A stretch of 64,000 nt of DNA, from positions 42,501 through 106,500 of the forward strand of contig JAEMWC010001188.1 in assembly GCA_016490735.1 (NCBI GenBank), read 5' to 3'. The position numbers and the translations under genes are program-made. Within the stretch, counting starts at the first letter, position 1. Every line of letters begins with the position of its first letter. Origin of the DNA: Pachyseris speciosa. Taxonomy: Eukaryota; Cnidaria; Anthozoa; Scleractinia; Pachyseridae. Under the pieces are notes generated by a model. It was not told where the DNA came from. It searched no databases and was given only the letters and a program-made list of their open reading frames with translations. Of the stretch, positions 46,378 through 56,683 are shown piece by piece.

Positions 46378-47215
46378 AACAACAACAACAATCTTTATTT
46401 ATACTCATTCTTGCTAAAAAAAAATAATTTGACAATGAAAAAAATTAAAGGTAAAAGTTTAGAGTACTGGCTGCCTGGAATAACCACAAGGGCTAGCGGA
46501 ACAAGGCAGGCAGTTGACATCAGCAATAAATAGAAATAAATTATAGGTCAGCAAGAAAACTGAAGCACAAATACACACATAAAAAGAAAAAAAGAGAAGA
46601 GAAGAGGAAAAACGCTATTTCTACGCTATGAAGGAAGCCTAAAATAATTAAATTTATATATGAATACAGGGCATTAAGACTGAGAAAAGTGACAGAATTT
46701 AGCAAAAGATTAATTTACAGGTAATCTGGGAAACAACACAACTGTTAATAAGAATACAAGTAGCTAATAATCATTGACAAGATCGCTTTTTACTGATTTC
46801 TTGAAGTTTGAAATAGAGCAGGTTTTCAAATTTTCACTGATTGAGTTCCATACTTTGGGGCCCTTAAACCTTATGTTAAATATTTCATATTAGTTATTAC
46901 TTTAGGTAAAGTATAGGGCATATTAGAGGCACTTCTTGTATTATAGTTATGTCTTTTATTGACTTGTGTGAAGAAAGTATCAAACACTAATGAGAATCAT
47001 TTATTGTGAAATTTATCCATAAAGACAGCAACATTAAGAAAGACAAGATCAGGCAGTTTAACAATATTTAAGGGTTTGAAAATTGGATTGGAATGCTCAT
47101 GAAATTTAGAGAAAATCATCACTCGCATTGCTCTCCTTGGTATCTTAAGGTATCAATCCATATTAAAATTATAAATCTGGGGGCATAAATAGAGCTAAAA
47201 TATGTGAAATGCTAC
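46378..47215 (-). pseudogene. CR1/L2-like LINE 3' end nested in the TIR element
   Basis: The minus strand reads VNKRHNYNTRSASNMPYTLP, then GPKVWNSISENLKTCSISNF and KKSVKSDLVNDY with a stop, the C-terminal end of CR1/L2-type ORF2, followed by a 3' region closing in GTT repeats (46,378-46,392). Stops and a frameshift are present. Confidence 0.75.
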
Positions 47216-47242
47216 TCACGTTTTCACGCAACGCCAAACTAA

Positions 47243-47642
47243 GGGCCTGTTAACATGGCGGTGGGGGACCCCGGGAAGGTGAGGTACCCCACCTACCCGC
47301 GGTCAAAAAAAGATGGCCTTCACATGCAGCCCGGGGGCGCTGGGGTGAGGTTTAAAATGCTATCGCGTGGTCGCTAAGTACGTATATTAACAAAGAATTC
47401 AGAGACAATTGCCCGGATTAACACCACCCCACCCTACCTCCAGCATTCACATCGAGAAAACTCACCCCAACTAAGTGGGTTACCCGCCCTGGCAGACCGG
47501 GCAACCCGCCTCGGTGAGGTACCCCACTTCACATGTGAAAGCGATCGAGAAATATAGAGAGATTGTATGGAGAGATTGGCAACCCCACTGAGGCGGGGTA
47601 CCCTACCTTCCTGGGGTCCCCCACCTTCATGTGAACAGGCCC
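47243..47642. mobile_element. 400-bp GC-rich MITE with TAA target duplication
   Basis: The ends GGGCCTGTTAACATG and CATGTGAACAGGCCC are inverted repeats, and similarity extends into the GGGGGACCCC(G/A)GGAAGGT region. TAA flanks both sides (47240-47242, 47643-47645), typical of PIF/Harbinger MITEs. Markedly richer in GC than its surroundings. Confidence 0.75.
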
Positions 47643-47950
47643 TAAGCTTTCTCACGTTGGGCCCCGGAACAGAACGTCAAAATATTTCGCGCCAGACATG
47701 CGCAATGCGACATTTGGGTTCGTCGTCCTCGTCGCCGTTCCCGTTGTCGATGCTTAAAGTCCCTAATAAGTGATGTGTATCTACGTTGTCTATCTTCTTC
47801 CTGTAATTAAATGCATGACTGGAAATAGTCTCACTGATATTTACTCTTCCTCGTTTGTTTTCAGTTACAATGAGGAGTTCATGAACTGATCTGATGTATG
47901 TTACCAAAGACACAAAACATAAGTCTATATAAAATTATATAATAAGGTGA

Positions 47951-48299
47951 ACAGTTCGAGCGTTGGGATTGGTTCTTAGCTATGATCTATTAGAGGACAG
48001 ATGCACAGATTACGTCATCACGACCCACTTTTTTCCAGAAATGTGAAAATAAACATCAGTGACACACTCGCCTGCGGCTCGTGTGCCACTTCTTTGTTTT
48101 TACCACATTTTGACATCATCTGTGATCTATTACTGAACAGACACACGGCAACATGGAATCTATCTGTTAATGCATTGGTTTACCATGTCTTTCTCCAATA
48201 CTTTGCCTATTGTCTTGGTTAGGATTTTTTAAGACAATGAAGCTTTTGTTATCTGTCCTTAGGGATTTTTCTGTTCGGTGACGCGAACTTAGACTCGGG
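47951..48299. other. Sequence between unit C and the retrozyme
   Basis: Holds CACACTCGCCTGCGGCTCGTGTG, a small hairpin, between diverged inverted phrases (GATCTATTA at 47,982 and 48,124), which suggests an old MITE. No gene. Confidence 0.35.
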
Positions 48300-48426
48300 T
48301 TAAGTCGGATCCAGGATACTTCACAAATTAATGTGATCAAGTAAGCTGAAGCCACTCAAAAGGCACTAAGGCCACAAGGTAGCGGGCATTACCCCTTAAA
48401 TCTACCAAAGCAAAGATTGAGCCCAA

Positions 48427-48491
48427 GCATTAGCAGCCATGGACAGCTGTTTCGGCCTTGTTAGGCCTCATCAGCATGGCATAGCTAATGC
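48427..48491 (-). ncRNA. Hammerhead ribozyme, type I, monomer 1
   Basis: Minus strand: stem I 5' side GCATTAGC, internal loop TAT, GCCATG; then CTGATGA, stem II GGCCT/AGGCC with AACA loop, GAAA, stem III ACAG/CTGT with no loop, cleavage C17 at 48442, then stem I 3' side CATGGC, T, GCTAATGC. All invariant core bases (CUGAUGA, GAAA, and a UC before the cut) are present. The loopless stem III suggests it works as a dimer across neighbouring monomers. Confidence 0.9.
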
Positions 48492-48680
48492 TCAGGCTCA
48501 AGTACCCACATATCAATAAAACAAGCAATGAAATCGTAAAGCTTGTGGGATGTGGCTGGAGTGACAAGGATACTTCACAAATTAATGTGATCAAGTAAGC
48601 TGAAGCCACTCAAAAGGCACTAAGGCCACAAGGTAGCGGGCATTACCCCTTAAATCTACCAAAGCAAAGATTGAGCCCAA

Positions 48681-48745
48681 GCATTAGCAGCCATGGACAG
48701 CTGTTTCGGCCTTGTTAGGCCTCATCAGCATGGCATAGCTAATGC
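48681..48745 (-). ncRNA. Hammerhead ribozyme, type I, monomer 2
   Basis: Same sequence as the first copy, shifted by 254 bp; predicted cleavage after the C at 48696 on the minus strand. All core bases are intact. Confidence 0.9.
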
Positions 48746-48934
48746 TCAGGCTCAAGTACCCACATATCAATAAAACAAGCAATGAAATCGTAAAGCTTGT
48801 GGGATGTGGCTGGAGTGACAAGGATACTTCACAAATTAATGTGATCAAGTAAGCTGAAGCCACTCAAAAGGCACTAAGGCCACAAGGTAGCGGGCATTAC
48901 CCCTTAAATCTACCAAAGCAAAGATTGAGCCCAA

Positions 48935-48996
48935 GCATTAGCAGCCATGGACAGCTGTTTCGGCCTTGTTAGGCCTCATCAGCATGGCATAGCTAA
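48935..48996 (-). ncRNA. Hammerhead ribozyme, type I, monomer 3 (outer stem I clipped)
   Basis: The core and stems II and III are intact (predicted cut after the C at 48950). The 5' strand of the outer part of stem I is cut to TTAGC because the monomer ends at 48996, where the inverted piece begins. The inner GCCATG/CATGGC helix remains. Confidence 0.8.
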
Positions 48997-49041
48997 CTCC
49001 AGCCACATCCCACAAGCTTTACGATTTTAAGTCGGATCCAG

Positions 49042-50722
49042 TTCGCAAATTTTCAGTGATGACATTTTTTTCCCCACGGGAGCCTACTAGGGAAAACACA
49101 GACAGACTAGCAGGGAGTGAGTTAGTAAACGCATGAAGCGTCTGTCGAAAAGATGTTGAGTTACACGTCCAGTCCTACCGTGTATCGCCCAACTCCAGCA
49201 CACAGAAAATAAAGAAAATATGCATGAAATCCTTACGACGTACTTTATCAGTGAACGGAATTTATTTCAGTCATGTTATTGCGAGCAAGCGTTCTCCGAA
49301 TGCCGGGAGCGATCAGTTTTCCATTCGCGTTAAATTTGTTCTGTTTTAATTTTTTTTCTTTGCCCGCGCGACGCCGTTTTAAAATAAACTGGGGCAGGCA
49401 AAAAAAGACCTGATCTTGGAAATCGGCTCTTTATGAAAAGAAAGGAAAGAACACTGCGTGCATGTCTTTAGCCACTGACGCAAGAAATGTAAAAGAAACG
49501 ACGCTGTTGTTGTCACGCCTCAGGAACAAAGAAAGTGTGATTTCACACCTTAAACGTTTGAGCGATGTCGCTTTTTGGAAAGCGCAGATAGTTTGAAAGA
49601 GCATTTATCGTTCGTTTCGCGCACAAAGCGACAGATGACAACGTGAAAACAATGTGTTCATCAAGTTAAAAAAAAATACTTCTACCCACAAATTATTAAG
49701 AAAACCACCAAATCACAAAGAATACGCTTTCAGCGTTACACTTTGCAATGCTAAAGACGTCTTTGAAATGAGAGTGTTATTAACAATTGCCCCTTAGGCT
49801 TTGTCTTATTAAACGTCAACCAACAATTTAATAAATGCAAATATTTCAATTCCGCTGAACAGTCTGCGCGGTTTTGTTTCATGGATTATCAATCAATTCA
49901 CAATCATTGACGAAAATTTCAAAATTAAATGCGCGTGCCACTACAAGATGGTTTTAAATCACCACCCGCCCGCCCAACATCGCGACCACAACTTTAAGTT
50001 ATCATTCTACCCGCAACGTAAATTAGTAATTTTTAGACATTTTACACTTGTTTTTCACTTTTTTTTAATGAAATATATGTTTAAAGCGTCTTACGTCGCG
50101 TGTCACTAACCTATTGTCTATTGGGCTTTGTCTTATAAACAGTCAAGTTAAAAATATATGCAATCATGTAAATCCGGGTAACTTACCGCGAATCCACGCG
50201 ACCTGACAATCACAACCTTCGATCTCTCAGTGCAGAGATGTTCTCAAAGTTTAAATTGCAAAAACCCGCAAATGTTAGTCAAATACAAATGTAACTTCCA
50301 CGTTTGATTGCGAAAGCGCTACTGCTCTTCCCAGTAGATCACGACACCCACGGATTTTTTTTTGTAATGGTTCATGAGTGTTCGAAAAGTTTTATTGAAA
50401 CTATTGTGCGTAATTTTTCGCTTGGTTACTGTCCGGACCTCGCTCTTCTTGTCACAAACTTCCCCAACCCACCCCCTTTAGATGTGTCCAAGCTGCAACA
50501 ATCGTTACAACACCCTCCCCCACAAAGGCAGTGTTTGTAACACTTATCGCTTCCGAAGATATTTGAATTTCGCGCTCGGTGAACTGGCTACGCGTCGGTG
50601 ATTCCTAACCTTTGTCTTGCGAACAATAGAAACCCTTTCCTTCAAACAATAGATAAGGCCATAAAAGGAGTGAAAGCTTAACTTATTGTTCTGCAAAATC
50701 CTAACCAAAAGTTTGATAGTGT
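49042..50722. other. Spacer between the retrozyme and unit D
   Basis: AT-rich with CG-containing patches near 49,360 and 50,590. No gene, promoter or repeat was recognised with confidence; the frame at 50,304-50,540 has no supporting signal. Confidence 0.3.
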
Positions 50723-52597
50723 ACCAGTTAATTTCTAATTAGGCTATGATGGCCTAACAACAAGAGTTTATAGCACAGGTTTATCTTGACAGTGACATTT
50801 CGCTGATATGGAGAGGCGTACGGGTAGTAGTACAGACGGCATACGAAGGTACATACGAACGAACAGTACCAAAATTGCTCACATCGATAGGTTGCCATAT
50901 CGTCTTATTCATGGTGCTCAGCACGCGCTCCGCCAATAGGGAGCTTGGAGCTTATGCAACGACGACGGCCACGGCGACGGCCACTGACGGCAGCGAATAC
51001 GTCATTTCAAAATAGAACCTCTCGTTTTTGTCTTTCGTGATAATTCCCATGCGTTTAGGTTGGAAAATGCTGGCCAGATACCCAGTGACTAAATTGCCAT
51101 GAACTTAAATTTGGACATTTCACGTTGTTGTTTGGCAGAGGACGTCAAAGAAATGTACCAAAATGTAAAACGCACGTGGAGAGCGATTTTTTTGCTCATT
51201 GAACCTACTGTTTTGCATTCCTTTTTTTTCTGACTTAAAGAAAGAGGAGCAACGGGACATAAAGGCGAACAACGTCTATGTGCTACGATCCACGTTTGAA
51301 CGAAACGGGGTGTGTTACGTCAAGCCATTACCATCCATTTTTATCTGAAATCGTTTTCATTGTACCTCATTTGCACTTAGAAGAAAAATTCATATTCAAA
51401 TATTTTCAACACACTTTTAAAATCACAAAACTAGTTTCGCTGTAACAACAGCCTTATCAGTTGATCTTAATTTAAAAGTATGTTGAAAGTATTTGAATTT
51501 GAGTTTTTCTTTCAAGTGCAAATGAGTTGTAGTAATACTTTCACAGCTTCAGCTAATAGACTTTCAGAAGATCGTTTTTATTGTTCATCTCTAATTTTTT
51601 CTCATTTCTCTAGCTTCAAATAGATTTCGCCAAAGGAAGTCTTAGATTAAGTCATTGTTATGCAGACGGGCTGCTCTCCCAAACGAATTTGTAGTCTAGC
51701 AGTCAAGAAAATGTTGCATGCTACGTTCAAATCTACAATGAAAAAACTCGTCAAAGCAGTATTGTATTCTAGACGACCAGCCCATTTAACAGTATACTTC
51801 AACAGACATCTTTTCGACCAACATAACAAGTGATGCGTATCTACATTGTGTATCTACTTCCTGTGGTAATAAACGTAAATTGCATGACTGGAAATTATCT
51901 AACTGATATTTCTTCTTCCTCGTTTGTTTCAGTTACAGGAGTTCATGAACTAATCAACTTGTTTCAGCGCTCAAAAGAATTTTTAAGTATTCCTTGTGGT
52001 TACGAATCTGACACTGCATCGATACCTAAGCCTTTTCCGCGGCTCAATGATCGCTTATGATGCGCAATTATGTAATTATGCGCATCGAATAAGTAGCATA
52101 TCTAAACGATCATTTTGATAATCGATACATCTCAGTATAAGACAAATCGAGCGCAACAACAGTTAAATATTAAATAAAAAAAAAAGAAAGAAAATGAGTT
52201 TTTCGACTCTTTTGAGATTCCGGTGCATAATTAAGCAAATACTGCCCCTTTTTTAAAGAAAGAATACGTTTTTTGTTTAAACCGGCGCTGGTTTTTTAAT
52301 GGTTTGATGGCTGTTTAATGAAGAATCAATGCTAAGGCTTATTTGAGATGCCCAGTTGGCAATGATTACAAAATCGATTTGTTTGGTCCCACAAATATTT
52401 AACAATTTATCCGTAATATAGGACCACCCCCATCCATTAAAGATATGATCGGTGTAACATTTGAATAAGGGCTACCTGTAATTGCAAGTTCTTTAGTGTT
52501 TCGTGAGCAGTTTTTACTGGTGTAGCAAAGTAGTATGTGTGTTTGTGTGTACGCAGCGGCACCCAGCGCTCTGTTTCAGGGCGCGCCTTAACATTAA

Positions 52598-53599
52598 CCC
52601 TTTTCGGACGGCCTTTTTGTGCGTCTTTTTTGAAAATTTCGGAGGGTAGGAGGTCAAATCGACCTGGCTACTCCATATAAGGGGTTACCAAGGCGACTTC
52701 GCTGGGCCACAACACCGAAGGCTCTATCTTTGTTGTCACGCTTGTCACGCTAGCTGTCGTTTACTTCTGAACGAACACTGCAGCTACAATTCGTTGCTAT
52801 TTGATTTATAAGTGTGTTTTTGGAGCCATTTTCCACCTCAGAAGCCCCCTGCCTGGCATCATAAGGCTGGGTTGATGGGTAAAGGCAATCCTTTGAAAGA
52901 AAACGGAGGTGAGAGGCAATTTCACACGAAGTAGGCCGCCGAAAGTATGCGAGCGAGTGATGGCCATTCACGGAGTGAAGTTGTGTCTTTCGCCGTTTTG
53001 TGAGTGGATTCCAGGACCTGGCATGACAATTTTGGCGAGTTTTGACTTGTAAATAATGCAATCGGTGCAATGTTTTGCCAGCAGAACCGGGTGGCTCTAC
53101 ACGGTTCTAAAAAATATGTGAAATGGAAATTGGCAGGCTTCCATGCTGTTCTTAAACAAGAAAATCCCAGAATTCCTTTGGGTCACAAACGTGAAAATTA
53201 CAGACTGTGAGAGCAACTGAAATCAAACAGCGTTATCGGGGTCGGGCTAAAGGGGTGAGCAGGTAAATGTGGAACAGATTGCAAGAGGTGGAGTCAAAGT
53301 TTGCTGGCAATGTGAAGTTTTAACTTCAATAGGAATTTTTATCTTGAAAACTTCAAGACAAAGTTGCGTGAATTTTGGTGTTGTTTGAGGGCGATTTTGG
53401 TTTTCAAAGAGAATAAACAGTCATATTAAGTGAAACTTGGGAGCTTTGGTCAGTTTACGGGATAATAAAGTCTAAACAAATGATCATTTGGCAAAAAAGA
53501 TGGTTTATTTCAACCATAGTTCGGGATTTGAGAAAGTTGTAGATTTTCAAAGCATCGGTCTATTGTGGGTCGTATACGACCCCTCTCGGCGGAAAAGGG
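52598..53599. mobile_element. piggyBac-like non-autonomous element in unit D
   Basis: Begins CCCTTTTCGGACGG and ends CGGCGGAAAAGGG, with TTAA on the left (52594-52597) and TTAG on the right (53600-53603), read as a mutated TTAA. Internal similarity to the element at 35,275-36,825. No transposase frame; its longest frames have no recognised motif. Confidence 0.7.
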
Positions 53600-53667
53600 T
53601 TAGTGGACTTAATGGAATCTCAAATTCGGATTGAATTGCGATGAAAACTCTCACCGGTTTTTATCGG

Positions 53668-53709
53668 GAGAAGGGGGGGGAAGGGGGGGGGAAGGGGGGG
53701 GGGAGGGGG
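53668..53709 (+). repeat. G-run tract, possible G-quadruplex
   Basis: Four blocks of eight or more G separated by one or two A in about 40 bp. Able in principle to form a G-quadruplex on the plus strand; also a likely site of sequencing error. Confidence 0.7.
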
Positions 53710-54273
53710 AACGTCCTTACCAGTGTAGGCGTTACTTGTAGTGTTATATAGCTAAGGTTTTCGGCAGCCCGATGCAGCTTGAAAATTCGCCGAGTGAGAA
53801 GTTGTCGTCTCTGAAACTACATTGGCCGGACTAAACCGTTCAGTCAAAGAATCCGAACCAATTACTTCCTGTTAGATACTTAACCCAATTTGGAAACATT
53901 AGGGAACTGTGCTTTGTATGTTTTGATAATTGCTTGGGTCTACATTCATCTGTCACTGGTGAGTTATTTGGTCCAGTTAGTTCAGCCATCGACCAAATGC
54001 AAATCAGAGACGGAGAAAGTATTACACATAGGGGATCTTTCCAAATTGGGTCACAATTATTTTTTCCGTGCTAGAGAATTCTGCAGTCATGTTAGACAGC
54101 GCCTTGGAAGAATTTGACGACCAAGAACTTAACAGTCATCAACATTTTGAGAACAAGAATACACCTCACAGATGAATAACGTAAGTGCATATTTCAATAA
54201 ACCTTAAACAGCGCAGCCTGCGCGACGGCACGTTTTTCATTTTCTTTACTTGATATGTTTTGTTTTTCTTTAG

Positions 54274-54636
54274 GCAATTCAAATATTGAAAGTCACGCTG
54301 TTGTTGGCTATTTCTTCTGTTGGTTTCACTGGACTTGTTGACGCTAGACCTCAAAGTTCCCCCGTTCCCCAAGGAGGCCCGGCAAGCTGTAATCCTATTT
54401 CGTTGTAAAGTATCGTTGCTGGCGCAACTGGATAGGCACCATCCAGTGCATCAGACAGGTGTATTGAAAAAATCATCCCCATAACTATCTGCAGCAACAG
54501 GTACGATCTTGTGGTTTGCAAGACAGGAAACGGATGCACAGCATATCAGAAGAAGCAAGTGGTTACCAATTCAACATGTTGCAGCGCTACAGACACGAGC
54601 ACAACCACAGTGCTTTTGCCGTACGATTGTTATTGA
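54274..54636 (+). pseudogene. Secreted Cys-rich gene, copy D, exon 2 with two stops
   Basis: After a good acceptor the frame reads AIQILKVTLLLAISSVGF, DARPQSSPVPQGG and all eight mature cysteines (CKTGNGC, TCC, YDC) to a TGA at 54634-54636. Two codons are stops: TAA where copy B has CAA (about 54,403) and TAG where B has TAC (about 54,434). No exon 1 or TATA box remains upstream. Otherwise as long as the intact copy, so it died recently. Confidence 0.8.
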
Positions 54637-54764
54637 AACCGGAAACGAAAACCAAAAATAGTTTCAGAGATATTTTGTATCAACTGCTTTTAAGCAGATT
54701 GATTGCTTATCCGTAAAGCAGTTGTTTGTAAATAAACTGATTTACATAAAATAATCTGACTGTT

Positions 54765-55395
54765 GTAGATAGCGCTGAAGGCGCGCTATGATTGGCTAGT
54801 CAAACTCCGAATGTCCTTTGCTATTTATCTCCGAGCAACTCGCGAGTTTAGTGCTCCCTCCGTGTGAATTTCGAAAAAATGGCGTCCCGGTTTGCATCCG
54901 TGACAAGCGAAGAAATCATCCAAATTAACGACGAAACAGTCCCTGAAAACACAAAGAAAGCAACTAAATTTGGTTTCACGCCCGTGTTTAAAGGTAATGG
55001 TTAATGTTTTTAACCCGAAGTTTATTGATAAAAACTAATGAGAAAGGTTTTTGTTTACAAATACAAATTAATCTTGCGTAACCTCACTTGTTCCATTCAA
55101 CTTTTTACAGAATGGTTGCAACTCCATTTGAAGAAATGTCGCCTCCAGAACTAAACAAATGTCTTCAGAAATTTTATCTGTCAACGAGAAAACGGGCGGT
55201 TTGTTGTTTCCCTTTATGCGCGGGAAATATTGCAATCGTTGCTGGAATATTTGAATTAAAATCAATTTTTTGTGGTATATATTATCTCACTGTTTTAGTA
55301 TATACTAAAACAACTATTCAACTCATTGTCGGTAGCTAGCGGTGGATATTTATATCCACCACTTGCCACCTCCATTCGGTGAATAGTTGTTAATT
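54765..55395 (+). mobile_element. Non-autonomous element carrying a gene fragment
   Basis: Sequence absent from units A and B, bounded on the right by the same GTATATACTAAAACA...GGTGAATAGTTG block as the MITE-like element at 37,855-38,100. It holds the start of a protein-coding gene with an intron (next entry). Exact ends were not fixed. Confidence 0.5.
54879..55190 (+). pseudogene. Fragment of a DUF3504-like (Crypton-derived) gene, first two exons
   Basis: Exon 1 (54879-54993) starts MASRFASVTSEEII and reads ENTKKATKFGF up to a GTAATG donor. An acceptor at 55109-55110 opens exon 2, which in a shifted frame reads EEMSPPELNKCLQKFYLSTRK. The MASRF...ENTKKATK pattern recalls the N-terminus of QRICH1/ZMYM-type DUF3504 proteins common in cnidarians (from memory, unchecked). 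A frameshift lies just after the acceptor, and the rest of the gene is missing. Confidence 0.5.
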
Positions 55396-55999
55396 AAACA
55401 CTGGTTGGGCCTGGATGCTTGGCTGGGGAACTGAGAACGCCTGCAAAGCTACCTAATTGCGCACAGAACAGATTTTCATTAGATTGAGAAAATTAATTCC
55501 TTTTGTGTTCTGAGGGACCATTGAAGCTGTCGACTCAGGTGTGAAGTAGGGGCATTGATAATTATATTAGAAAACGAAACAGCAGCTCGTAAATTCAGTG
55601 AATGAACCCCGTCTCCTAAACAGGATTTTCCATGACTCAATAGTTCAGCTTGTTTGGGAGTCCAAATGGGTGAAATCACGTTGGCATGGTTACGTGAATG
55701 TCACTTTATAAGGCCTGAGTTAAACTATCAAATGTTCTTGACATTGCCTTTTGGGGTTCCCTTGAAAACTTGAGTAACATTTAAGGACTGTTCAATGGAC
55801 CGACCCAAGTTCTCATTGCAAACGTGGGTCAAAAATGTATTCATAATACGCTTTATTAACCTACAGAATTGATCCTAGAGGTGACTGAAAGAATTTTAAA
55901 ATAACTCGTTGTTGAACAATAAAAGAGCAAGTAACAGGCATTATATTTGCATGTTTGACCATTGAAAGCGACGCTAATTTTCACTACTGCTCTAATTAT

Positions 56000-56400
56000 T
56001 CTTGACTTACCCTAGGACCCTAGTTTTTTGACATTTTCTTGTCACCATTTTTATACTTTTCTGTCAGATTTTAAGACTTGTACATGCATTTTATGGGCTT
56101 TTTACCTCCTACCTTGTTCTCGTTGCCTTTGCCCTCCACGTTGATAAAGCCCCTCCCCAATAACAACAAGGTTGTTGTACCGTTAGTTAAACCTTCCCCC
56201 CCCCAAAAAAAAAAAAAAAAAGAGAAATAGATGCAGGGAGATACCCAGTTAAATATTGTGAACAGGAAACAACAAACAGTTAAACGACTTTGACAGAAAA
56301 AACAGCCTGTAGTCGATTCCATTAGTTTTCGTTCAAAATTTTTTCTATTTATTACATCTATACGGCTCGCTTGGTTCAAGAAACCAACATTCGTGTACAC
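56000..56400. other. Spacer after unit D
   Basis: Includes a CCCCCCCC/A-run (56,190-56,220), probably a poly(A)-like junction. No gene. Confidence 0.35.
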
Positions 56401-56402
<2 letters not shown>

Positions 56403-56434
<32 letters not shown>

Positions 56435-56550
56435 TTAGAACTTATATAGCGCATTTTCCATGTGCATATGATCAAATGCGCTTTACAAGCAGATGAAATT
56501 GGAATTTGGAAATGTTGGTTGTTGTGGAGAGGGGAAAACCGGAGAACCCG

Positions 56551-56581
<31 letters not shown>

Positions 56582-56683
56582 TAACAACAAACTCAACCCA
56601 CATATGACGTCGAGTCCGGGAATCGAACCCGGGCCACATTGGTGGAAGGCAAGTACTCTCACCACTGCGCCATCCCTGCTCCC
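56403..56683 (-). mobile_element. tRNA-derived SINE, second copy
   Basis: Minus strand from 56683: GGGAGCAGGGATGGCGCAG, A box TGGCGCAGTGG, B box GGTTCGATTCC (56629-56619), body with CTCCGGGTTCTCCGG, and a long ATT tail (56,401-56,432). Same family as 23,581-23,884 but not nested in anything obvious. Confidence 0.85.

Larger units (their letters stand above)
45651..47764. mobile_element. 2.1-kb TIR element splitting unit C
   Basis: Ends AGGGACTTTTAGCATCGAC and, inverted, GTCGATGCTTAAAGTCCCT; similarity continues into CGGCAACGGCGACG-type sequence. The left flank AAC and right flank AAT may be a 3-bp target duplication with one change, judged against the unbroken unit D at 51,825. It carries a LINE fragment and a MITE; no transposase frame of its own. 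Confidence 0.7.
44825..47950 (+). repeat. Segmental duplication unit C (gene lost)
   Basis: Matches unit D from AATGGCCTAATA...GCACAGGTTTATCT (44,850) through GTGTTTTACGTCAAGCCACT (45,340) to 45,650, and again from 47,765 (AAGTGATG...TGCATGACTGGAAAT) to about 47,890. The break between is the 2.1-kb TIR element. The promoter and both exons of the secreted gene were not found. Confidence 0.75.
48300..49041 (-). mobile_element. Retrozyme: tandem 254-bp repeats with hammerhead ribozymes and 15-bp TSD
   Basis: TTAAGTCGGATCCAG stands at 48300-48314 and again at 49027-49041, a 15-bp target-site duplication. Between them are monomers at 48314-48567, 48568-48821 and a partial third at 48822-48996, with a period of exactly 254 bp and no difference visible by eye. 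Each carries a type I hammerhead ribozyme on the minus strand. A 30-bp inverted piece (48997-49026) closes the element. No coding capacity, so it must be moved by enzymes of another element. Tandem monomers of this size with type I hammerheads and TSDs are the known signature of animal retrozymes (named family; assignment here from sequence alone). Confidence 0.85.
50723..55995 (+). repeat. Segmental duplication unit D (holds a pseudogene copy)
   Basis: Shares with C and B the TGACATTT...ATGGAGAGGCG block (50,790), CACGTTTGAACGAAACGGGG (51,290), the AACAAGTGATGCGTATCTAC block (51,823), exon 2 (54,274) and the distal AAAGCGACGCTAATTTTCAC (55,970). The promoter and exon 1 region has been deleted at about 52,540, and a piggyBac-like element sits at 52,598. 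Confidence 0.8.

Noticed and set aside
48314..48996. CRISPR or ordinary satellite array
   Set aside because: Only two full and one partial unit, flanked by a TSD and carrying hammerhead cores; best explained as one retrozyme insertion.
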